A stretch of DNA of 64,000 bases from Calliopum simillimum (Eukaryota; Arthropoda; Insecta; Diptera; Lauxaniidae). This document shows positions 22,001-34,000 of the stretch, piece after piece (positions within the stretch are counted from its first letter, which is position 1; every line of letters starts with the position of its first letter). A program made the translations under genes and the position numbers. Location: NCBI GenBank assembly GCA_951812925.1, contig OX638368.1, positions 81,140,909-81,204,908 of the forward strand, written 5' to 3'. The notes below the pieces were generated by a model. The model worked only from the letters and a program-made list of their open reading frames with translations. It was not told where the DNA came from and searched no databases.

Positions 22001-25000
22001 TAAATGGTTCAGAAGTTATGATTTTTGCAACGAGAAATGTCGCCACTGTGTTATTAAACGGGAATTTCTTTTTCTTGTTCTCTGTGTGGTATTCGGAACC
22101 AGATGCAGCCAATTTTTAGTTTGATTTTGTACATATGAGGGTAAAAAAGTGCATTTTACAGAAATAGGTCGTCGAGCAGCGAAAATCGGTGATAAGTCAT
22201 TTTAAGAACCGTCAATTCCAGCACAAAGCTGCTCAATATGTGAGTCCCTTAGTTTGCATAGTGTTTTGCCAATTAAATATATATCCACGTATTAACCCAA
22301 CGGGAAGAAATGAAGCTGCTTCTAAAAAGAGCGTAATGGAAGCACATCTCTGGCAGCATACAAAATTTTTTAAATTCTATTTTTTTTCATTGCTTATAAA
22401 AGTGAATAAATCTACCAAAAGTTACAGAAAAAAGTAATTTTTGTGAAATGGAACTTAAAATTTTTAAAAACTTCCACGGAAGCGTATTTTATATGCTTCC
22501 AAATGTGTGCTTCCACGGAAGCGTATTTGAAGCGTATTTCATTTGCTTCTGAAGATGTGCATCTCGGCTAGGACATGCTGTGTTAAAAAGATAAGCAGTG
22601 TGAACAGCACTGGAAGCAGCTTCTTGCTACCCTAGAAGCGCAACTGAAGTCGTTTCAATGCGCTTCAGTTTCCCGTTGGGAAGTTTCATACTTATAACTG
22701 ATATATGTGCTGAGATATGAATTAAGTTCCGATAGACTCTGAAAATTTCGCACTGTGCGGCGTTACGTTTTCGTGCCGTTTTTCTTAGAGGGTTATCAAT
22801 GTTTTTAGTTTTTATTATATCTGTGGCAACAAACCAGAGTAGCTTAATTCGACATAAGTGAAAATTGAGTTTTCATGCTATAATTATTCAGGTTTTCAAA
22901 AGGCTTATTTCTGTTCAACCTTTTCCAAAAAATATCGTTTTCAAGCGAATGCCACTATCCATTTCATATGTAAAATGGGCTGCTGATTCCGAAAATTGCA
23001 TTATTTTTTTTTTTCGTGTCATTTTCGAGATATCGGTCATTTTCGGTTTTCGGACCAAAAAAAAAGGTAGTTCCATTTAAATATAAATATCGAGCCCTAA
23101 CCGCAAGAGTAGCGTATGCGACATTTTTTCGAAATTTTTTTTTTGATGCAAATATGTTCTAAAATGTCATTCACATCTATATGCCAAATATTAAAACTGA
23201 ATTTTGTATATTAACAAAGATATCGCACTTTCAATTATGTCGTAAGAGCCACATATGTTTTTCTGTTGACCGCAAAAAGAACGTAAGCACCTCAAAAACC
23301 AGAGAAGGAGGCGTAGCAGGTGTAGAAAAGTACATATATTCCTCGTCCGTCTCTTTGGATGGATGCTTGTGTGTCCGTGGAAATATTATTCACGGGAAAA
23401 CTTAGATAATTCGACGAAATTTTGTAAAGAGGGTTCGTTGTAAAAGTTAGCTCGAAGCATTGAAATAAAGCTTGAAGCCCCAGTCTTTTACTTTGAAAAT
23501 CAGTTTGAATTATATCGATATCTTTTTGTCTTCGAAATACCGTAAGCTGAAATATCAAAAAAACGTGGATTTTTCCCTTTTTCACCTTTTCAGGTTAGAA
23601 TAATTCGAAGAAGAAAAAATATATCGATATAATTCAAGCTGGGTTTTGAAGTAAAATAATAGGGCTTCAAGGTGTTTTTTAATGTTTTATGGCTAAGGAT
23701 TGCCTTAAGAATACAAAAATTTAACTTAACTTTAACTTTAGGCTAGGATTTCTCTCAAACCATTTTAGATATAGCAATTCTAAAAACAGATTCGGATTCA
23801 ACAACAAAATTAAAATTGAAAATGATTTGTCTTGTTTTCGTCCCTTGCTAATTTTTAAAAAAAAAACGCGAAAGTTCATTTTTTTTAACAAAAAAATTTC
23901 AAAAAAAGTTGTTAAAAATACAATATCTCGTTAACGCTACCAGTTAAAACTTTCAAAAACAATATTTCTGAATCTAAAATAAACAGAAAACGAACTGCAC
24001 ACCCAGTTATTAGTTAGTTTTTGTCAAACTTTTTAGTTTAATGCAGAAACAATGTGAAGACCATTTGGTAACCTGAATTCGACTCGGAAAATCGGTGAGC
24101 TCGTTGAACGATTTTAAAAAAAAACTTTTTCTGTATATTTGGATCTTTATGAACAACTTTGCAAAAAAAAAGACCTGGAGTGGGACTACATCGGAGTAAA
24201 ACCAAGTTCAAACGATGTGTGTGTGTAATATTTTGTAAGTTTTTAATACTAAATAGTACTGTAAATTAACAATATTACAGTCAATCTGACCGTTTTTGTG
24301 GGTTGGTACAATTTCAACCATCCAAATTGTTACAAATTTCTTTCTGTGTATTAAATAAATGTAATAAATGTATTTTTCAAAGGTAAAACCATGTAATTTT
24401 AAGAACCGTATGCGCCACATTTTAATTTCAATCTTCGCCAAGAGTGACTGCGAAAATGTCGTATGCGCCATAAATGAGTGAAATATACACAAAATCAATT
24501 TAAAAACGCGTATATTATTTATATAAGGTGTAATATAGACTACATTTAACGTTTTAAAAAAATCCGCCATGCATGTTCGAAAAAAAATGAAAAAAACTCT
24601 CTCCTGTAAAATTTGCTTTTTGTCGCATACGCTACTATTGCGGTTAGGGCTCGATATCTCAAGAACTAATGTTTGTATTCAAATGTATTATATGTCATAT
24701 TAAAGGTAATTAAATAACTTACAAATGATATTCACATCACTTTTTAGTTGGTTTGTTAGTTTCGGCGAAATAAATTGATTTCTAAAAAAAACCTTTTTTT
24801 TTCGAAAAAATTAACAAAAAATCAAAGTCAACTGCAGATTTATACAAGAAGAAATAACTTTTTTATAATTTTTTTTTGTTTTTGTATCATAGACTATATA
24901 TTTGTGAAGAAAATAAGATACCACTAAAAAAAATCGATGGGAAAATGCAAAAGTTGTATACAATTCATTGATAAATTACTAAAATGCGTTTTTGCCTATT

Positions 25001-28000
25001 TTTTTTCGGTTTTTTTTAGTAAACTGTCGATAATTTGAAACTTTTTGTAAAACACATGAGAAAATCCAAAAAATTCGTAAAGTTAGCGTTAAAACAAAAT
25101 ACCCGTGTCTCGTCGTTTTTCTCCAGCACGTCAGATTTTTTTTTAATCGATTTTTGAAGTTTTTTAATCCACTGTACATGAAAAATACAAAAATAGCGCA
25201 TTCTTCCGCCCTGTTCCCAATTCCACTTTCACGTGAAAGTGGGTATAAAGTGGAATGCGAAACTTTTTGAAAAGTCGGCATTATGCTACGACTTTTCAAT
25301 TAATTTTGCTTTTTTAAAGCTGTTTTATAGATCAAATTGAAAAAAAAAAAATACACACGTATAAGTTCCAGAGTTTTTCCCTTTTTTAGCGAGTAATTCT
25401 TATTTTTCTTGTAAATGTAATATTGTAAATATTGCTGAAATAAAAAACTCTAACTAAAAAAATATTTTTTCCGATGACAAGTAAAAAGTCGGCAAATTGG
25501 CATTTTCGAAGTCAGTGTTTGTGTGAATTATTTGACATTTCATTATATCATGGTGTTAGTAAGAATAGTTCGAAAACAGGATGCCACCTGATTTTACTTC
25601 TTAAATTGCAATAGAACATCTAATTAACCCAATAAAATGCACTGAGCATAAAAAAAACTTTCTGAAATTCCCTCAAATCAGAGGAAACCCCATAATTGGG
25701 CATCTCGCCTAGTACATTATTTTGACAGAGAAAATTGCGAGCATTTATAATTTCAAGTGCATTGCAGCAGCCGTTGTTAAAGTGAAACTCAATTAAAGTT
25801 AATAAATTTAATAAAAAGCATTTTGATTCATGAATCTTGTTTACTTGTGTATATTTTTTAACTGACAACTAAAAAGTTTGCGTTTCTACTGTGAAAAGTT
25901 AAACGTCTTGAACAGTCGTTGAATAGGCTTCACATCCACATCGAAAGTAAAAAGTAATCAACAAGTCTTCGAAATTAAAAGTAATTGAAATTACACGGAT
26001 TACGGAACAGGCCGGCTTGTGTTAAATCGATGCAAATAACTATATGATCCTTACATTTGAGGTGTATCATGTGTTCAGTAAACTTATGCAGGATATTACG
26101 AGGAATATTTTTGTAGACAATTTTAACCCTTTAAGACCCTTACATGTGGGTCATTTTGACCCCCCCACATTTAGATTAAAAGACCTACATGTGGGGGTTA
26201 TGACATATAATACGTTTCAATACAAACATTGATTCTTGAGATATTTGTATTTAAATGGAACTATCTTTTTTCTTTGGTCCGAAAACTGAAAATGACCGAT
26301 ATCTCGAAAACGCCACGAAATAAAAAAAAATAATGCGATTTTCGGAATCAGCAGCCCATTTTACATATAAAATGAATAATGGCATTCCCTGGGGAAAAAT
26401 TTTTTACTCATTTGTTGCATAGTGTAATTATACGTTTGCCAAAACATCTTAAGTCAAGTAAGTTTCCGGACATTTGTTTCACTGTTCTATAATTCTTTTA
26501 ACAAAAAAACTTAAATCTACATAAGTTAAAAATATTTCAATAAAAAAAGCATTCAAAACATCTTATCTACAGCGATCCCTTTATTTCAATTTTAGCAGAA
26601 AATCATATGTATAGTTACAATCGTTAGAAACTACGTTTAAGCTTGAACAGAACAGCTTAATTTTACTTAAGGCGCTATTTTTATCAAACCAAATTTTCAC
26701 AGAAAATCTTAAATATAAACCAGTAAAAATACAGGATTTCTTATGATTTTTATACCCTACACCCAGGGTATATTCACTTTGTCCTTCCGTTTGTAACGCA
26801 GAGAAGGAGGCGTGGCAGGTATAGAAAAGTATATATAATCTTGATCAGCGTCACCTCCTGAGTCGATATAGCCATGTCCGTCTGTCTGGCTGGCTGGGTG
26901 GCTGGCTGGCTGGCTGTGTGTTGAAATACACTTTTTGGGAAAACTGAGCAAGATAATTCAATGAAATTTGGTACACTGCCTTCGTCATTAAAGTTAGCTC
27001 GGGGGATTGAAAATGAGCAAAATCGGTCAACGGACACGCCTACCGCCCATACAAAAATTATATTCAAAATGCAATTTTAGGAGTATTTTTCACGACAATG
27101 CAACCACAATACATATAAGTACTACGAATTGTAAGCGCAAGCTCTGATAAAAAACTGAGCGAATTCGGACAAGAGGGCGTGGCACCTCCCATATAAGCAA
27201 AAGCTTCAAAACGCTATACTGAAAGCGTTTTTTGAGATATTCGAACCAACTTTGACTCAGACACTAAAAATTATAAATGAAAGCTCTCAGCAAAAATTGG
27301 TTGAAATCGTAAAAGGGGGCGTGGCACCTCCCATATAAGCAAAAGTTTCAAAATGCTATACTGAAAAAGTTTTTTGAGATAATCCAACTAAATTTCACTC
27401 TGACACTAAAAACTATAAATGCAAGCTCTGAACAAAAACTAGGTGTACTCGGACAAGAGGGCGTGGCACCTCCCATATAAGCAAAAGCTTCAAAACGCTA
27501 TACTGAAAGCGTTTTTTGAGATATTCGAACCAAATTTGACTCAGACACTAAGATTTATAAATGAAAGCTCTCAGCAAAAATTGGTTGAAATCGTACAAGG
27601 GGGCGTGGCACCTCCCATATAAGCAAAAGATTCAAAATGCTATACTGAAAGAGTTTTTTGAGATAATCCAACTAAATTTCACTCTGACAATAAAAGGTAT
27701 AAATGCAAGCTCTGAACAAAAACTGGGTGACCTCGGACAAGAGGGAGTGGCACCTTCCATATAAGCAAAATTTTCAAAATACTGCAGTGTAGGGTATATA
27801 TTTTTTGGCCAGGCCAAAATTTACACCCTTACTAGTTTTTTCTAAATTCGCCTCTCCTCGTCTTACTCAATCCATTAACTACCTCTGAAATAATTTTTCA
27901 CAAAATAGTCAATATCTCGAAACGTCGATTTTCGACATAAGCTTCTCTGGTTTGTGGCCACAGATATATTTACAAGCCATATATTTTCAATTTAAAAAAA

Positions 28001-31000
28001 AAAAAATATTAATTTTTGGAGGTTTCAGACTAGGCTTGAAGTACACATTTTGCACATACAGTTGCTCACAAAAGTATTCGGAATTTGAAATTTTTTTAAG
28101 AATCGTAAAATTTTTTAATTACGAATTAATTTTTTTTGAATCATTCTTATTAATTATAATTCGGTAAGTATCTAGTTTTATTTATTAAAATAAAATTTCC
28201 TAAAATGTAACTTAAAAATGTAAAAAAGAGCTTATAAGCAATATCCTACACAATTCAATACACAAAAGTATTCGGAATTCCAAAAAATATCGCAATATCT
28301 TAAACACGAAAACAAAGAATAATCCAAAAATATTGGCGACACTCTTAAAATTCAATTTACAGTTACTTTGGGGTAGCTCAGTTTTTGTCAGTTTTTTTTA
28401 AGCGAAAGACTTCGCTCAGGAAAAAATGAACATAATCCCCATAACGATATTTTGTTATTGTCAAAAGCCGCAGCTCAGGATTTACAACTCCCAAAAATTC
28501 CAATACCGTTTCCGCGGCGGCCTTCAGCCGCGAATCAGTCTATAATATATCCAACACCTAGTTTGCTAGCCACAGTAATTTTACATAAGGGTAGGGGTAA
28601 GTGGGCGGCCTGCGGCCGCAGCTCAGGATTTAAAACTATCAAAAATCCAACACTGGCTTCGCGCCGGCCTTCGGCCGCGAATCAGTCCATAATGTATCCA
28701 ATACCTATTTTGCTAGCCACAGTAATTTTACATAAGGGTAGGGATAAGTGGGCGGCCTGCGGCCGCAGCTCAGGATTTAAAACTCCCAAAAATCCAACAC
28801 CGGCTTCGCGGCGGCGTTCGGCCGCGGATCAGTCTATAACATCCAACACTATATAAATTTTTTAAATCGATTATTGCAAAAATTTTGGTCAATCGTAATT
28901 AAATTTTTCGGACACCCCTATTGGGATTATGTCCGAAAAATTTGCGGACATAACCCCCATGACCAAAATGGGGATTATGACCGAAAAATTTTCGGACATA
29001 ATCCGCATTTTCGAAGTGGGGAATATGTCCGTTGGGATTATGTCCGGTAACCGTTATATTCGACTAGTAAGACCTAGTGTTTCTGGTTCATATCCCTCTA
29101 AATGCCTTTTTGTACCCTACACCCAGGGAATATTCACTTTGTCCTTCCGTTTGTAACGCAGAGGAGGCGTGGCAGATATAGAAAAGTATTTATATTGGGT
29201 GTACAACTTAAAAACCGGAATTTAACGGTGGATGTCCGTACTAACAAATATCGTGTAAGCTCGAACTTTATATATATGTCATTTTGAATGTACATTTGAC
29301 AGCTGTCAAAATCAGTCAACAAAACAATTTTATCTTGTGTGCATCATTATTATTTTTCACGATGAATAACTTTGAAAATTGGAGAAAAAGACAGAATTTG
29401 CGGGGGGTTCTAGTGGGTCATTTTTTTGCAAAGAAAACAGCTGCCGAAAGTCATCGCATTCTTGTAGAAGTTTATGGGGACTATGCTCCAGCTGAATCAA
29501 GCTGTCGTGAGTGGTTTAAAAGTGGTTATTTTGATGTCGAAGACAAAGAACGACCTGGTCAGGACCAGCTAGGTGTGATCCATTATGAGCTGTTACCAGG
29601 TGGCCAAACCATTAATGCTCAATTCTATCGTCAACAATTGATCCAATTGAAGCAGAAAATCCAGGCGGAGCGGCCAACGTATGCGACCAGACATGAGTCA
29701 ATCATTTTCCACCACGATAACGCTCGGTCACATATTGCTGCCCCAGTCAAAAATTACCTGGAAAACAACGGAAAACAACGGATGGGAAATTTTGCCTCAC
29801 CCGCTTTATAGCCCAGACCTTGCACCATCAGACTACCATTTGTTCCGATCGATGCGATATCGAAAATTGGCTCCATTCATTTTTGGCCGCCAAGCCGGCG
29901 CAATTTTTTTGGGATGGAATTCATAAATTGCCTGAAAGATGGGGAAATGTTGTAGCTTCCAATGGACAATACTTTGAATAAAATATATTGTAACATTTTT
30001 CCACAATAAAGCATCAAATTTCCGGTTTTTAAGTTGTACACCCAATATATATATTTTTGATTAGCGTCACCTCCTGAGTCGATATAGCCATGTCCGTCTG
30101 TCTGGCTGGCTGGCGTGGAAATATTTTTTACGGGAAAACTAACCATGATAATTCAATGAAATTTGGTGCGTTGGCTTTGTCGTAAAAGTTAGCTCGTGGG
30201 ATTGAAAATGAGCGAAATCGGTCAACGCAAACGCCTACCGCCCATACAAAAAATATATTCAAAATGCAACTTTAGGAGTATTTTTCACAACAATTCAACC
30301 AAAATACACTTAAATACTACTAATAATTAGCGCAAGCTCTGAGCAAAAACTAGACGAACTCGGACAAGAGGGTGTGGCACCTCCCTTATAAGCAAAACCT
30401 TCAAAACGCTATACTTAAAACGTTTTTGAGATAATCCAACCGAATTTCACTCAGACACTAAGAACTATAAATGCACGCTCTGAGCAAAAACTGGGTGAAC
30501 TCGGACAAAAGGGCGTGGCACCTCCCATATAAGCAAAATTTTCAAAATACTGCTTTATTATTTGACCAGGCCAAATGATACACCCTTACAAGTTTTTTTT
30601 TAAATTATCGTATGTTTTGACAATGAAACATACGATCATTTGTTTCAGGGATTAAAATTTAAATCAGCTTCAGCTTATTCTGATTATACATACTTATGAA
30701 TAAAATGAAGTTGAATATATTACACGACCCCAAGAACTTCTAGGGTTTTATCAACTCTAAAAAAAAATCGGACGGGTTTCCGTCTGAATTGAAGGCATCG
30801 GAAGGGTATGCAAATAACCCTAAAATTATTTCCGAGTTGTTTGCCAACTTGTTTAAAAAATCATTTTCAACAGATCTTTTTTCTCCAGATGAAAATTATT
30901 TCGATTTCATGGATAATGATCCAACAGTTTCAATCAATGAGTTTTCAATTTCACCAGAGCTTATAGTGAAATATATTGTATCTGTTCAAGATAGTTCTTG

Positions 31001-34000
31001 TCCAGGTCCTGATGGCAAACCTGCTACAGTACTTGTTAATTGTAGCTTAATTCTGAGCCAGTTGCTTAGTTTCTTATTTAATAAATCTTTAACTGGTTGC
31101 TATTTTCCTAAACAATGGAAAGAGTCTTTTATAAGTCCTATATTTAAAAAAGGATGTAAAAGTGATGCATCTAATTATAGACCCATAGTTATCGACAAAA
31201 GCATTTTGATTCTTAAATCATGTTTACTTGTGTGCATTTTTTAACTGACAGCGAAAAAGTTTACGTTTCTACTGTGAAAAGTTAAACGTCTTGAACAGTC
31301 GTTGAATAGGCTTCACATCCACATCGAAAATAAAAAGTAATCAACAAGTCTTCGAAATTAAAAGTAATTGAAATTACACGGATTACGGAACAGGCCGGTA
31401 TGTGATCAAGTCATGGTCTATTGCAGTGAAATAATTTCAACACGTCAGCATGGATTTGTCAATGGCAGATCTACAGACTCGAACCTCTTGATTTTTCTTC
31501 TTTTGCCTTGAGTTCACTTGAATCTGGCTGCAAAGTTGACTGTATCTACACAGATTTCAGTAAAGCATTTAACAAGTTATCACATAGTTCAATTATTTTT
31601 AAACTAAAAAAGTTTGGATTTCCTTCCACCTTTATCGGCTGGATTGAATCTTATTTATCAGAACGTTCTTATCAAGTAAGATTTCGCAAAATCTTATGAG
31701 GATCATTTGAAGTTACATAAATTGCAGTCTCTAAGGGAACGCAGAGATAATTTAGATATTCTATATTTGCACCAACTTGTCACAGGGCTTGCTGCTCCAG
31801 AGCTTTTAAACTATATTTTGTTCAATATAAATCGGAGAAGCGATCGCAATTATTTTATCAACCGGTAAGCAGACCTAACTATATGTTTTCTGCTCCTTTT
31901 AATCGCATGACAACCCTTGTCAATAATTGTGAACTTAATAATGTTAACTTGTCAAAAGGTCAACTCAAACTTAGATTGAAAAATAACTGTAGTTAACTGT
32001 ATTTGTCATCACTCGTTATGATTTATTTTTGTTAGTGTTTTCTCCGAGCCAAACAGCATGCTGGGTTAAATTTTTAAAAACATCCCATTTTTGATTTGAT
32101 TTTGATCCCAATTTATATGCAGGTGTATGAAAATATTCTTGCATGTTTATGTACAAAAACCTGAAAAAGTATGTTGTGAAAGTGTGATAAAGCTACGGGG
32201 ATATGAAACAAAATATACAATAAGTAATATTAACTTACATGGTTTTTTATCCCTCATTTCAAAAATTTTTTATAAAAAGCTTTAAATTTGATTTATAGCC
32301 TTTTTTTTTGCTAATTGGCTAAGAAGGCTATTAGCTGCAGTAGCTAAACTCGATTATTATTATTATAAGAGTACAAAATCTTTAAAAATATATTTACATT
32401 TTACCCAAAAAGTGCTAATTAAGGATCAATTAAGCCTTTTACAACGATATACGAGGAGCCTTACAAAAGTTCGCTTAGTAGACTTGAAAAAACTGGATAA
32501 ACATTTTTTTTAAATTTATATACTTTATTCTTCATCTGTTTGTATTTTTTCAACGCAATTGCCATTTGTTTCAATACATTTTTGAAGTCGATAAATCCAT
32601 CTTTGCAGTTTTACAATTTCATCATTAACCGCATTTATTATCTCCTCATTAATGTTGAAGACTCTCCCTCTCAAATTTTTTTTTTATTTTTGGAAACAAC
32701 CAGAAGTCACAAGGCGCTAGATCTGGGGAATAAGGTGCTGGACGAATTTCTGCAATGCCTGAAAACGCAATAAAATCGGTCGTTTTTTCAGCAGAGTGCG
32801 CTGGCGTGGCGCATTATCGTGATGTAGAAAGTAGCGGCGTAGCTCCTTTTTTTGGCGTTCTTCCAATAAGTTTTGGAAAACTTTTGGTAAGCAGGTTTCA
32901 GTAGACCACTTAGCAGTAACCGTCTAACCTTTTGCCAAAGGAATAGCAGCTTCAAATTTCTCTCTGGTGAAGTAAACTGACATCATTACTTTTGTTGCTT
33001 TGTTTTAACAGGTGGATTTGCACCATCTGGGCTCCATACCAGGGGTTGAAATGAGAAAAAGTTATTACTGCAGAATTTTTATTTTGTTTTTGTTTGCAAT
33101 TTTTAGCAAAATTTTTTTATTGTCTTATTCAAGTGATTAATATTAAATATTAATATTAAATAACAGATATCATGGCAATAACAGATTTATAGCGAAATTT
33201 TCTTCGAATGCATTTATAAAAATATGTTTAAAGTAGAGTTGCCGAGTACTTATTGTGGTTGCTACATTTTAGCTCAAACTGGTGAGGTTAGACAACTAAA
33301 ACAACGGTTAGAAGCGAAATAAAATGAGTATTTAGTTTCAACGATTAACGCAAAACAAAGTAATATGAATTTGGGTGAAAATTATTATTACAATTTTTTA
33401 CAATATTCTGAAGTTATTACTGCAAATTTGAAGTTATTACTGCAGAAATAGGGTATTACTACAGCTTATTTCAACGCCTGCTCCATACTATGGATTATTG
33501 TTTGGTTTCAGGGTCTTACTTGTAAAACCATGCTTTATCATCTGTTACAATTTTCTTGAAAGTGGTTTCAGGGTCGTACTTGTAAAACCATGCTTCATCA
33601 TCTGTTACAATTTTCTTGAAAGTGTAACACTCTCCGTTTTTGAATTTTTCAAGAAAATACTTAGCGAAACGCACTCGTGTTTCTTTTTGAGCATCACTTA
33701 AAATTCTAGGAACCCATCGTGCTGAGTTCTTCGTGTATCCAAGATCATTTTTTAATATTCGCGATACAGCCATGGCATTCAAGCCCAGTTCCTCAGCAAT
33801 GATTTCCTGGGTCAATCTTGGATCTTCGTCAATTTAAGACTTCACCAGCGCAACACTTGCATAATCAGTCGAAGATTTTGGGCGACCTTCTTGAGGTTTG
33901 TCCTCCACAGAAAAATGACCTGTCTGGAATCTTCGGAATCACTTTGAAATAGTCCCGAGGGAAGGCGCATCAGTCGAAGATTTTGGGCGACCTTCTTGAG

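Larger units (their letters stand above)
29111..30592 (+). mobile_element. DINE-1-like Helitron copy d, carrying a mariner
   Basis: Starts TGTACCCTACACCCAGGG and ends with a damaged hairpin (TTTGACCAGGCCAAA) and CAAG instead of CTAG. Interrupted at 29195-30046 inside the GAAAAGTATATATATTC block by a mariner. Confidence 0.7.

Noticed and set aside
24979..25299. 106-codon minus frame in repeat Y
   Set aside because: The frame is broken in other copies (51000-51290, 60900) and shows no conserved residues.
26751..27835. CRISPR-like array because of regular ~143-bp repeats
   Set aside because: Whole units are homologous, with no unique spacers, and lie in a Helitron of a eukaryotic genome.
28452..28856. 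A 134-codon open frame across the GC-rich array
   Set aside because: It is open because the ~147-bp unit is a multiple of three and lacks stops; repetition, not selection, explains it.
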